NCBI GenBank assembly: GCA_907163375.1
Contig: CAJQUW010009257.1
Coordinates: 248,001-312,000, forward strand
DNA: 64,000 nucleotides
Reading direction: 5' to 3'
DNA from: Prostheceraeus crozeri
Lineage: Eukaryota; Platyhelminthes; Polycladida; Euryleptidae
In this document: positions 35,072-47,000 of the stretch, piece after piece
How positions within the stretch are numbered: position 1 is the first letter of the stretch
How the letters are laid out: each line of letters begins with the position of its first letter
The notes under the pieces: model-generated
What the model saw: the letters and a program-made list of their open reading frames with translations, nothing else
Databases searched by the model: none
What the model was told of the DNA's origin: nothing
Program-made: the position numbers and the translations under genes

Positions 35072-37861
35072 ATTGATAAGATCACTCATCTTATCACCTA
35101 AAACCCATGTTCGAATGCAAATGACACATGTTCAACTTGTTTCTCTTCATTGCTTTCTCAACTCCTTTATGCGCCCCACGGCGAGCGCTGATGTTTTTTC
35201 TAATATCTGACATTCTCATTATCTCATTCTACTGATAAGGTGTCAAAGCTTTGAAACCGCTTTCTGAAGAAGTTGCTATTTAGCTCCAAATTGCTCGCAC
35301 ATTATCAAATTGACGGTTCCCTTGTTCATTGGTATGAAATTCAGGTATGCGTGGTCATAAAGAAGCGATCATTTTTCCATTGGCTTCGAGACTTTTTGAT
35401 CAACATAATAATCGGTATTCACTATTCAGAGATAATTTATTGCAGTGAGACATTTCTTGCTGCGGACATTTTGCATCCATTTGAGTGACATCGTATTGAA
35501 TTACGTCTCTCGTCAATAAAAAGATGATAAGAAGTAGAATATCAGAAATTTTAAATCGAAAAACACAGGCGCTAGAACGCAAAGAAATGACTTGATAGAT
35601 GATAAGAAATTTTATTTTATCATCGATTTGCAATAACACATTTTATTTATACATTCTTTGTCCGATACACCGTTATCGGTTTAAATTAAATTAAGTGTGT
35701 GCAGTTTCAGTGAGGTGATGTCATGCATCTACATATGGGCGAACAAGTGCATACAAAACTATACGTCTAAAACCGCCCTTATTCAGGTTCTCGTAGTATT
35801 TTTGAAATGTTCTGTTGTTAATCCTTTGTTGACAAGAAACTGCCATACGCGCATATCAGTGGCGGCTTGCACCACAAGCAAACTTATTTAAACTATAATT
35901 ATTAGCATATTTATTATTACAGTCGCCATTGCTATTCAAGCGACTACCTGATTCTGTGATGTAAAATCAAAACCTATTTCACGAAAGGGTGAATATTTCC
36001 AAAAAAGTTACCTTTATTCGAAGTCAGCTCCTACCTTTCTCATGATGATATCTTTTCTTCTGTACTATTATGAAGCATTCTGAATTTGTTTGTATAGTTT
36101 GATTTTCATTTACAAATTCATATATACTTTCTATACTTTCTATGAGAGACACATCCGAATATATCATAAAATTGTTCATATTTTAGGACGACTTAGTTTG
36201 GCGCTTTCGACAGTGATTTTTCTAAACAAACTTGCCAGTGAATTCTTTTGTCCTTCTCATAAAGACTGTCAATGACCTTTTTCACATACATGTGCTGTTT
36301 ATTGACAGATGACAACTAAACAAAGTTTGAAATACTATTATGGAAAATTTGTCGTGAGATCTTCCTCCACAAAAACAAGTTCAACGTTTATAACCCCTGA
36401 AAATAAGAAATCGTCCAATGGGAGGTAAATAATAAGATATTGAAACGATTTCATGAGAAAATGATGCGAATAAGCGAAAAGGGCTTGATACGTCGAAAAT
36501 TCTATCTGGGATAAAAATCCTAATTTGAAAAAAATCTGAATATCAATTGAGTTTTGAGTTCTGGAATACAAACGTTGAGACCTCTTGACAGTGCTAGATT
36601 TCAGCTCGATAGTAGGGGGAAGTTTTCGACCGGAAGTTTTTGGAGTCAACGTCGTAACTAAAGCCGGAAAAAAGTGGTGATCAAAAGGAAAAGGACATCG
36701 ATTCTTATAGCACCAATCTCATCCTCGCATCTATAGAATGCACGCGAATAATTTTAAAAATGCTCGCATAAATGGAAACCATAAATGCAATGAGGAGGAG
36801 ATAGTCATATTTGATGCTTGAAAGGGATTCCCCAATGCATTCATTTAGTAATAATTCCTTTTAATAATTCCATTAAGCATTTTCTCCAACTTGAATTCCT
36901 TTGTCATCTTTCTGAACAAGGAAAGTTAATAATTGATGATTAGACAATTAAGTTTATGAAGAATCGCGAGGAAATTAGTCCTACACCTATCAGTGTTGCT
37001 CATAACAAAAGTAATAAATTAATGCTCAGTCAATCTAGTTGAGGCAATGTAAGGCCTATCTACTGAAATTATTCTCCCCCCGTCAGGAAATAAAGGCATA
37101 TCTTCAGTACCGGGGATGAGACGAGACAGAGCATAGAGGTGAACTTCTGCACTTTCCTGAACACAGATTCCTGGCGTCATTCACCAAAGACAGCGTTTGA
37201 GCAATTTGACTCATTTGAACAAAATCACATAAAAATTCGTAAAGGTTGATTAGGTCGCGTGATCACGGTCTGAGTGAGTAGCATTGAAAATTCTCCGGAT
37301 GACGTCATCACATGAAAATTACGCTCCCTGGAGGCATGCCCTCTCTGTTCCATGTAAAACTGTCCATGTGCGAAATGATTAACTCGTTCAACGATGCTGT
37401 ACTTTGCAATGGCCCGCTTATTCCTAGCTGAAATGGGAAAGCTAACCTGGTCGAGAGAGAAGCGATACCACATACCTGTGAGCCTGTGAACGAGACGAAC
37501 TTGTTGACTGTATATACATTTGCCAGTTTGATAAATACGTGCGACTGACTGATGCTAGTTGTAGTAAAATAAAGAATAAGAAGTAGAAAACTAGAAAGCG
37601 TAGCGGATTAAAAGTGATAAATTTAAAGTCAGCTATTCGTGAATCTGAAAATCAGTGGAAGCATTTTCATCAATATTGTGCATATTGATGAATTATGATC
37701 TTAAATATAGGACTATAAAATCAATGTCACGATTCATGATATCGATATTATAAAATAGAGTCCGATCCTATGTGTATTACATAATTATGATTATCATTTG
37801 CAATATTAACAATAAGAATGAAATAAAATAAACGATAGATCAAACTGTCATGGAAAAGATG
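35072..37861. other. PiggyBac interior, left part, no gene recognised
   Basis: An AT-rich stretch without a recognisable domain. About 37060-37600 has some features reminiscent of a long terminal repeat (TATATA near 37511, AATAAA-like sites near 37566), but no partner copy was seen. Confidence 0.35.
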
Positions 37862-37908
37862 TGCGACTGTTGGGATTCGAACCTACGACCGCAGGCCACC
37901 TAGACCTG
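37862..37908 (-). other. tRNA-derived fragment with intact B box
   Basis: On the minus strand GGTTCGAATCC (37883-37873) is a perfect RNA polymerase III B box. It is preceded by GGTGGCCTGCGGTCGTA and followed by CAACAGTCGCAC, as at the 3' end of a tRNA or tRNA-derived SINE. The T stem does not pair properly, and no A box lies at normal distance, so this is a fragment and not a functional tRNA. Confidence 0.5.
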
Positions 37909-40148
37909 AACTTTGTCTTCATAATAAAGAGAAAAAGAGTAAATTTCAAGAGTGGAATAAGCCTTAGTCAATGCGTTGTATTTTGATGCGAGAAGAGGAA
38001 AACAACTTTGTTGGCTCGCATCCATCGATGTAATGAACGAACAGTCACAATGTCTGACAGCTACACTGATGGCAAGATAGCACATTACAGACCGACAGCA
38101 GTCACAAAGAAAATGGGAATCCTCCACTAACTGTGGACTGTCTCAGATGAAGAGATTGTCACACACAGTCATTCACATAGTCATACACAACACAATGAAA
38201 AATGATTTTAAATAATAATGACATTGAATTTCATTTATGACAGTGCTACTTCAAATAACAAACGTAATTCAAAAAGTAGCTTGCGGAATCGATGGAGACA
38301 GTAGGATTTTGAAAGTTTCATAGCCTTACTGTATTCCCGAGAACAGTCCCGGACAATTTCGGGTACTAATTTCAGAGAGTTAATAGGACTAACCATGTGA
38401 CAATGATGTCATTGTTCTGCTATAACATAAATGTAACACATTCATTAAATTGTGATTTATTTTGCATTACATAGTTCGCAATTACTTGTCTTTATTTCAT
38501 CTTCAATTAAATTAGTAGTGTTTCAATGATGGAGTATTTGTTGAAGAGATTGACTGAAGAAGTTAAAAATCCTGATATTTTTCGTTTCTTTGAATTTCAG
38601 TCACATTCTTTCAGCCTTATATAGGATAACCTTATTCTGATAAACAATTTTTAAAGGAAACTACAATACATTTTGAAATTACAATCAACTATTAAACATC
38701 CTATAAACTTTAAAATATGATTTTTTGAAACATTAAGCTTTTTGAGTTAATCATTTATTTACTGCACTTATTTAAAAAAAAACTCTTATGCTGTGCGATT
38801 GATTGGCAAAAAGTCAACAATCTAATGAAACGAAAGAGGCACGAGTATAGTTACATTCAAGTTGCATTCAAATTTATTCAGCCCCTGATAATTTTGAACA
38901 TCGAAATCCGATGCTCTGTGTTATTAAAGGACCAGCACGGACATGCATTTTCGAAACTGACTTTTAGGTGGCATGTGTAATGTGATATGATCATTTATGT
39001 ACAACAAATGTCAATTCCATTCATGAAGTGCAATCTGAACCTAGCAGTGGTGAAAGTACTGTGATTAGCAACTCTGACTGTCCTTCTTGAAATTCAAAAC
39101 CGGTGCGATGTCTGATCAATATTGATTAAGCCGGATACAAATCCGATTTGCTGGTCACCTCAAATCAGAATAAACAAATACCGGTATTCAAAGGTTTTCA
39201 TAAATGAGGCAGAAAATATTTTGTGTGCAGCGACGAAGATATTAGGTGGCACTTCGTCCTCTGCGACAGGCTTCCGGACGTCCACTTTTGATGGAAACTC
39301 CCTTATTTCTCCATCACAATGTGCGACAGACAGCATGTTTTCAAATGTTTATCAATTGTACGCAACTGCAAAAGTCACCAAATTTTATATCGGAAAAGAG
39401 ATAAAGATAGAGGATGAGGTCTGCAGTGTGTCATAATATGACAACAAGAGCAATGTGTTGGTTGCATTTAATGTATTTACAGTGGCGTGCGGATGCGGTG
39501 CATGCGACCTCACTTATATTCTGAAAATTAACCATTTTTATCCCTCCCAAGATTGAGGACAGTTTGGCTCAGAATATCGCATAAAATCCAATAGAAAGTC
39601 ATTTCATTGAGGGAGATGACATCTAAAGAGCTTTAACAACGGTGAGGCATCGCCCCATTCACTGGTGCTATCTTTTTACATTGACCAACTCGCAGTCTGT
39701 GCACGCTGTCTTCTCGCACAGCTCCTATACAAAAGCCTGTGAAATTATATAGTGGCTACATTCGGCGAAATTGTCGCATCGCTCACTTTAGGGAAAATGA
39801 TACAGATAGCCCAGATCTCATCAGACTGACTTGTGTGCATGTGTATGCATTGCATGAGCCAGTCCGATGTGTTATTATTGGTCATCCATCACCAGAAAAG
39901 AACAAAGCGTTGTCTGATGTACGATGCAGAACTGTCTTGGACATTTTATGCTGTCAATTGGTTTACCGATCTGGCAGAATAAAAAATGTTGTTGAAGCTG
40001 GGCGACCGATGCCCAAAATGAAGTTCAAATGAAGACCGAAACGCTGAAAGACGAAAAGGCGTACATTCGTCGATACGACGATTTTTCCATAGTGGTTTTG
40101 AAACCCAAGTCTAAATGTCCATTGAGAAAACTTCACTTGTAACCTTCG
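37909..40148. other. PiggyBac interior, no gene recognised
   Basis: Plus-strand frames at 39122-39436 and 39739-40032 have no motif I can name. The N-terminal half of the piggyBac transposase, with the first catalytic Asp, would be expected upstream of 40897, but I could not find it here. Confidence 0.35.
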
Positions 40149-40784
40149 AATGATGTAGGAAGGCTTTTTCTATCATAATGTCATTTGATGACTTCGTTAA
40201 AAAGTCAAGGAGGATGGATTTCAATTTGAGGTAATTTCGTGAATATTCGCGTTACGTGTTAGCGCCATTTTCAATATCGAATATGATACATGCCATAGCG
40301 TGCAAGGAATGATGTAGGAAGGCTTTTTCTATCATAATGTCATTTGATGACTTCTTTAAAAAGTCAAGGAAGATGGATTTCAATTTTAGGTAATTTCGTG
40401 AATATTCGCGTTACGTGTTAGCGCCATTTTCAATATCGAATATGATACATGCCATAGCGTGCAAGGAATGATGTAGGAAGGCTTTTTCTATCATAATGTC
40501 ATTTGATGACTTCTTTAAAAAGTCAAGGAGGATGGATTTCAATTTTAGGTAATTTCGTGAATATTCGCGTTACGTGTTAGCGCCATTTTCAATATCGAAT
40601 ATGATACATGCCATAGCGTGCAAGGAATGATGTAGGAAGGCTTTTTCTATCATAATGTCATTTGATGACTTCTTTAAAAAGTCAAGGAGGATGGATTTCA
40701 ATTTTAGGTAATTTCGTGAATATTCGCGTTGCGTGTTACCGCCATTTTCAATATCGAATATGATACATGCCATAGCGTGCAAGG
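40149..40784. repeat. Tandem repeat, four units of 159 bp
   Basis: Units start at 40149, 40308, 40467 and 40626, each opening AATGATGTAGGAAGGCTTTT and closing CATAGCGTGCAAGG. They differ at only a few positions (for example TTCGTTAAAA in unit 1 against TTCTTTAAAA in the others), so amplification is recent. The period is a multiple of three, so a minus-strand frame stays open for 72 codons across about one and a half units. I do not take this as coding. The array lies about 110 bp upstream of the piggyBac transposase reading frame. Confidence 0.92.
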
Positions 40785-40896
40785 ACAAGGTCTAACTTTG
40801 AACGCATGGACATTTAGAAAATATCAAATTCTGTGTCTGCATATCACATGCCTATCAATAAGTAGCACCGCACGTAACTGTGTATTTATATATTGA

Positions 40897-41787
40897 TATG
40901 TACATGCACCTGGATATGCAAGTATCCTCAACTTTGACTTCCATTCCATGAAAACTGAGCATGATCGTTTTGCTCAATACGCAACAGCTCTCAGCCCCTC
41001 CGAACGGATAGTGGTGCATTTGTCGGAAGAATACCTTGACCTCGGGTATCGCATTTTCGCTGATAATTGGTTTGCAAGCGTGCGGCTAGCTTCTTATCTG
41101 CTTTCTCGCCGAACTCACTTCACGGGAACAATTCGTCCAAACCGCGGTGTTCCTCAAGATCTTGCAAATAGCATCAAAAAGCATTCGAAGTTTGCCACGA
41201 ATGGAAACTTGATCGTTTCAAAATTCTGTGACAAAAAGTATAGTGGAGTAAAAACAGTGTACATGATCGACACTTTTAACAAGGCAACCCTTCACTCGAC
41301 GGAAAGAATTGTGCGAGGAGGTGAGAGGATATCTGTAAGAAAGAGTGTCAGTATGGTGGACTATAATATGAGTATGGGAGGTGTTGACAGGGCTGATCAA
41401 AATCTACACTCATATGATGCCACTAGGAAAAGTTACAGGTGGTTTCTCAAAGTTGGAGTTCACCTTATTCAACGACTGTGCCTGAATGCATTCATTATCT
41501 ACCGAAATTACGGTGGAAAACTGTTGTTAGAACAATATTTGATATGTGCTTCAAAATTTCTTACTGGAGCAGAAAGTCTCAACTCGACCTTTCATCTTGG
41601 TAAGCGAACTGGCCAGCATTTTCCTTCTAAGATTGAGCCAAGAGGAAGCAATCAATGTCCTACGAAACGTTGTCGTGTGTGTTACAGCAATGGAAAAAGT
41701 AAGCGCTCTTCATACATTTGCATCAAGTGCCCTGGAGATCCAGGTTTATGTTCCTCTCCTTGCTTCGAACAATTTCATTGTGGATGA
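40897..41787 (+). CDS. PiggyBac transposase, C-terminal part (PGBD-like)
   Basis: A DNA transposase of the piggyBac family, presumed to cut and paste at TTAA. The frame is open from 40897, with ATG at 40948, to the TGA before 41788. Homology already starts upstream of the ATG (GYASILNFDF). The second catalytic Asp sits in FADNWFAS. GTIRPNRGVP and SKFCDKKYSGVKTVYMID are family landmarks. The third region MGGVDRADQNLHSY holds the last Asp pair, followed by YRWFLKVGVHLIQRLCLNAF. The protein ends in the cysteine-rich finger CRVCYSNGKSKRSSYICIKC...LCSSPCFEQFH. The N-terminal half with the first catalytic Asp is not in this frame. It was either lost or lies in an unrecognised upstream exon (a possible acceptor AG lies at about 40921). 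It lies inside the TTAA-flanked element. Confidence 0.85.
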   Translation, partial: YVHAPGYASILNFDFHSMKTEHDRFAQYATALSPSERIVVHLSEEYLDLGYRIFADNWFASVRLASYLLSRRTHFTGTIRPNRGVPQDLANSIKKHSKFATNGNLIVSKFCDKKYSGVKTVYMIDTFNKATLHSTERIVRGGERISVRKSVSMVDYNMSMGGVDRADQNLHSYDATRKSYRWFLKVGVHLIQRLCLNAFIIYRNYGGKLLLEQYLICASKFLTGAESLNSTFHLGKRTGQHFPSKIEPRGSNQCPTKRCRVCYSNGKSKRSSYICIKCPGDPGLCSSPCFEQFHCG

Positions 41788-43308
41788 TTAGCGACATTGG
41801 TGAATGGTGACTAAAGATTTTTAATGCAATTTAGCCATGAGCTTTGCATTCTACCTTTTTACTCACGATGATTTCTTGCTTGCAGTGCAAGTTTTGCATG
41901 TTTGCGTATTTTCCAAGCATTCATTTCATGGAAAATTTTAATTGCTTTTATTTTGAATTAAATCTGCTTTGGTCACGCAGTAAACCAAAGGCAGGATTGG
42001 GGAGGCAATTTACTTACTTTGATAAACACAAAATTACAGCATCATCAGTGATGTGAAATATAAATGGTGTGGGTTGAGATATACTGATGGATGAAACATA
42101 CTTAGTTTGAATGATAGTGTTTCTTCTGTATTATGTCACGTAAATATACTTGCAGTGTGCACAACAGCACTGTTTGTGAATCAAAAAATCATGGGAAAGG
42201 ACTTTATTATCAATAACTGACGCCTTCATAAAATTTTAAGTAATATCCATCAGAGAACACAAGTAAGCCTATCTAACCAAAGCGCAATGCATCATGCAAC
42301 AATTTACGTCAATAAACACAATGTTCAAAATAAATTTCATTCTTAACGTTGACTCACATGCAACTATCACTGTCCAACTTTTCGGAACAATATTTCTGAA
42401 ATTACCTTGATGATAGTATTTATAATAATGAAGAATTGAATAATATCATTGAAAAATTTTGAATTACATCACTAAACTCAAATCAATGGGAAATGAACTT
42501 ATACGGTGTATTTTCTCATGATAGAAATGTATAAATTAGTTGCTAATTATCAAATTCATAAAAATTTCGATTCACCTCCGACATCCGAAGTTTTTGTACG
42601 AAGGCCAAGGAGACAAAAACGTTTGCGAACAGTGTTGTTGCTGCTGTACTGTTTAGATTAATAAATATACTGAGCAATTTGAGACAATTTATCGAATACC
42701 ACGCTCTTCTGTGTATTACTTATCAAATACACACTTGTGATGAAAATTTCATTACATTCTAAAGAAAGTGACATGGATCCTGTATAAATTGTTACAATAT
42801 TAGATTGCGAAATACAATTTCATAAAACGCAAACTAATCAAAATTTTTTATTGACATACAATTTTAAACAGCAAACAGAGCCATAAAGACAAGAGCATGC
42901 CACAAAGCATTTTACATTAGGCCTACAGCTAAGACCGAGCTCATTTGGCTGTCCTATTTAACCCTACTAGAAATTTAACCGGAAGAAGATTAAACATATT
43001 CAACGCTGGCACAATCATACAGACCACTGATAATCTGTCAGTTCGCTGTTATAACGTCGCTCATTCATTCAGTAGTAATAATTCGTAAATTCAAATAGCC
43101 AAATTCAATCATCCAGCACGAACTCAATTGACTACTCAACGAGAGATCAGTCTTTTGGCTCTAGCATCGCAAAAAGTATTGACGGCTTTCATATGAAAAA
43201 GTTGAATAAATCACATATCAGCTCGAAAGAATGCATAAATTTCAAATGACTAAAAGTGCCTTTATAATTGACTTTTAATGAATAGAAGATTTTTATTCAT
43301 TAAAGTAT
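41788..43308. other. PiggyBac interior downstream of the transposase
   Basis: An AT-rich stretch without recognisable genes. It ends at the GTAT target duplication (43305-43308) of the LTR retrotransposon. Confidence 0.4.
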
Positions 43309-43830
43309 TGTTATGACTTATACTTTTATTGAAGGACAAAAACATACGTTCCCCGATGACAGGGTCCAGTGGTACAAGCAATAACACAAAGCAGCCCTTA
43401 AAAGGGCAAGTTAGGCGTTCACAGTTCGTAATGCAGCGACAGTTCGGTACTTGACAGCAGCAGGCTTGACTGAGACAACGGGAGAGAGAATGAGAGCGCG
43501 CCGGTCCTCCAGGGCCAGTTTGTGCGCTGGGCGTGTTGGTGCGTCTTGGCTTGTCGGCGTTGCCGCTCAATCAGCCACGCTAAGAGAAATACGCCGGTTC
43601 TCGTCTCACGATACGCTAGATTTTGGGCGTCGAGCGCTCTTGGCCGGCGTTTTTAAAGTCAGTTGAGAGGGCAACAATCAATGTCATCACAGTGTCTTTC
43701 GTTGCGGCATGGGCAAGGCTCCGCGCGCGGGAGTATGGAGAGGAAACTTCACTTGTCCTTCGTTGCGGTAGGTAAAAATGATGACGCAGCAGATAATTGA
43801 AAGGAGAGAGAGAAATGAGAATGCGTCACA
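43309..43830 (-). repeat. 3' LTR (522 bp)
   Basis: It begins TGTTATGACTT and ends GCGTCACA on the plus strand. In element orientation it carries AATAAA about 20 bp from its downstream end (plus positions about 43324-43329), suiting a polyadenylation signal. Its sequence matches the other LTR wherever compared, including an identical 71-codon spurious frame. Confidence 0.92.
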
Positions 43831-44061
43831 CCTCCAACGCTCTAAATGAATAAAAATTCAGCGTGAATTTTTATTCAGAGTCAAATCAGTGATCAGTAAC
43901 AAAACTTCACTGCAGCAACGGCTCGTAGAGGCTGGGTTCCAAACTTGAGGGTATCGGATTCTTTGAAGGGATAGCAGATTTGGAATTGATTGGTAGGACA
44001 TCGAAGGGCTTGAAGGGATCGTAGGTTTTGAGGTAGCAGCAGCTTGAGTCCATGCCTGCCT

Positions 44062-47000
44062 TTAAAGACATGCGCGAGAAAGGCAGTCGGCAACCACATT
44101 GTCTCGTCCTCGTATGTGCTTGATGTCGAGGTCAAAGTCTTGAATACTGAGACTCCATCTTAGGATCCGCATATTCCTATCCTTCATTTTGTCCATAAAC
44201 ACAATTGGGTTATGATCGGTAAGAACGACAGTCCGAAACGCAGTATTACTCAAGTATACAGAAAAGTGTTTTAGCGCTGAGATCAAGCCATATGCTTCCT
44301 TTTCTATAGTTGAATAACGTTTTTGGTGCCTATCAAATTTTTTTGAAAAGTAGGACACTGGGTGATCAACCTCGTTATGATTCTGTGATAAGATGGCTCC
44401 AACTCCTAAATCACTTGCATCTACAGTAAGGATAAATGGTTTTTTCATATCAGGAGACTTTAATACAGGAGGAGACGTTAATAACATCTTAATATTCTGG
44501 AATGATTTTTCGCATTCGTCAGTCCATAGAAATTTAACCTTAGCACTGGTTAGGTTAGTAAGTGGCGAAGCAACTTGAGAAAAATTTCTACAAAAACGTC
44601 TGTAGAATCCAGCCATGCCTAAGAAACGCCTTAACTCTCGTTTAGTAGTAGGACGAGTGAAGTTACAGATTGACTCAACTTTTGATTCAATAGGTTTAAC
44701 TGAACCATATCCTACTTCGTGACCGAGGTATTGAACTAGTGCTTTTCCAAACTCACACTTTTTCAAGTTGATAGTAAGGTTGGCGGAATTTAGTCTAATC
44801 ATCAAATTTTCGATTTGATTAACATGATTGTCCCATGAGGAACTGAAAATGACTAAATCATCAAGGTAAGCAGCACAACCTTCTAAGCCGTTAATAATTT
44901 GGCTAACAAGACGTTGGAAAGTAGCAGCTGAATTTCGCATTCCAAAGGCCATTACTCGGTATTGCCAAAGACCATCAGGAGTGGCAAAGGCTGAACAACG
45001 CTTGGCTCTATCGGTTAACGGTACTTGCCAAAAGCCTTTCATTAAATCAAGTTTTGAAATATATTGAGCATTACCGATCATGTCAATACAGTCGTCTATT
45101 CTAGCCATAGGGAAGTTATCAGGTACAGTCAGAGCATTTAGTTTACGGTAGTCGGTACAGTAGCGACTCGAACCATCACTCTTGGGCACAAGTATACACG
45201 GTGAAGACCACTCACTTGTACTCGGCTCAATGATATCGTTTTCAATCATATACTGGATCTCTTGTTTCATTAATTTCATTTTCTCGAAATTTACTCTGTA
45301 AGGATGCTGTCGTATAGGTTTCGCGTTGTTAGTCTCGACATCATGCATTATCAGATTCGTGACTTTAGGGCTGTTACTAAATAAGTCTTTGTATTTTTCT
45401 ATCAATGAAATGATATCACATTTTTTATTATCTTCAAGATGGGAGAGATAATTATCTAAGTCGCTCAGAATGATAGAATTATCTAATTTCAGTGGAGGAA
45501 TTATGTCAGTAAAATCCTCTTTGTCATATTGAGGTATATCAGTTATCTCGCTTTTGGCAAGGACTTGTACTGGTTTTGGTTCACTTTCCAAATCTCTTTC
45601 GTGATACTTTTTTAACATATTGATGTGACAGACACGAGATTTCTTTTTGCGCTCGGGAGTTTCTACGACGTAATCGAGATTGCTCAATTTCTGTTTTATA
45701 AGGCAAGGGCCATAATATCGCGCTTTTAATGGGTCTCCTTGAATTGGCAAATAAACCAATACTTTGTCTCCCGGAGAAAAACGTCTTTCGGAAGAACTTT
45801 TGTCGTATCTGAATTTCATTTTCTTTTGTGATTCAGCAAGATTTTTACGCGCTAAGTCTCGGACTTCGTGAAGTCGTTTCCTAAAATCGGAAACGTATTC
45901 AAGTAAACTGCTTGATTCAGCATGGTCAGTTTTTAGCCATGTTTCTTTAAGCATTTTCAATGGACCACGAGCTTCGTGACCAAATACTAAATCAAAAGGA
46001 CTGAACCCTAAAGATTCCTGGACAGTCTCTCGAGCAGCAAAAAGCACTAAAGGAACACCCTGACTCCAATTTCGGTCATTTTCATGGCAATATGTTCTTA
46101 GCATATTCTTTAGGGTTTGGTGAAATCGTTCGAGAGCTCCTTGAGACTGAGGGTGATACGCACTAGAAACAGAATGAGTTATATTAAGCTCATATAAAAC
46201 TTGCTTGAAGACTTTCGAAGTAAAATTACTTCCTTGATCGCTTTGTACGGTTCTTGGTAAACCAAATAATGAGAAAAATTTGATCAAAGCGTCTATCACT
46301 GTCCTAGCAGTAATGTTTCTCAGTGGAATAGCTTCTGAGAAGCGTGTCGCAGAGCACATAATAGTGAGCAAGTATTGAAAACCGCGTTTACATTTTGGAA
46401 GAGGCCCTACACAGTCAATAATAACGCGACTAAACGGCTCATCAAAGGCCGGAATGGGTTGGAGAGGTGCTTTCTCGGGTTTTGAGTTTGGTTTGCCAAC
46501 AATTTGACAGGTATCGCAACTTTTGCAATAATTAGAAACGTCTGACATAATCCCTGGCCAAAAGAAGTGTTTCATTATTCGAAATCTTGTTTTTCTGACA
46601 CCTAAATGTCCAGCCATGGGATGATCATGTGCCAAACTGATAATTTCTTTGCGATATGGAGTAGGTACGACAATTTGATTAATTACTTTCCAGTCCTCAT
46701 CAGCAGGTGCATCAATAGGACGCCACTTGCGCACCAAAACGTCATCTTTTAGAGAATAACTTGGAACTTTCTCTGTGTCTGCAGTTTCAGCTAGATTGAA
46801 TAACTTCTGTAAACTGTTATCGGACTTTTGATCCTTGACTAGAGTCTCGCGATCTAGTTTTAGGTTTACGGAATCATTTTCAAGAACTAGACACCTTTTA
46901 GTTCCCTTGACATCGGTGTCAAATAAAAACGTTTCACTGAGATCAATTTGGTCATTATTGTTTACCATTTCTTTTGCCTTAGATCTAGTGACAGCGCAAG

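Noticed and set aside
37060-37600. Solo LTR
   Set aside because: TATA and AATAAA-like sites are present, but I found no defined TG...CA ends, no target duplication and no partner copy.
37862-37908. Functional tRNA gene on the minus strand
   Set aside because: Only the B box region is good. The T stem mispairs and no A box or acceptor 5' strand lies at the right distance.
39739-40032. N-terminal exon of the piggyBac transposase
   Set aside because: The frame lacks the first catalytic Asp context and other family landmarks.
40149-40784. CRISPR-like array
   Set aside because: Units are 159 bp, directly adjacent and nearly identical throughout, with no spacer and repeat alternation. This is a simple tandem repeat in a eukaryotic context.
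43451-43666. A 71-codon plus-strand frame, identical in both LTRs (also 50848-51063)
   Set aside because: It lies wholly within the LTRs on the strand opposite to the element and has no recognisable domain. Identity only reflects LTR identity.
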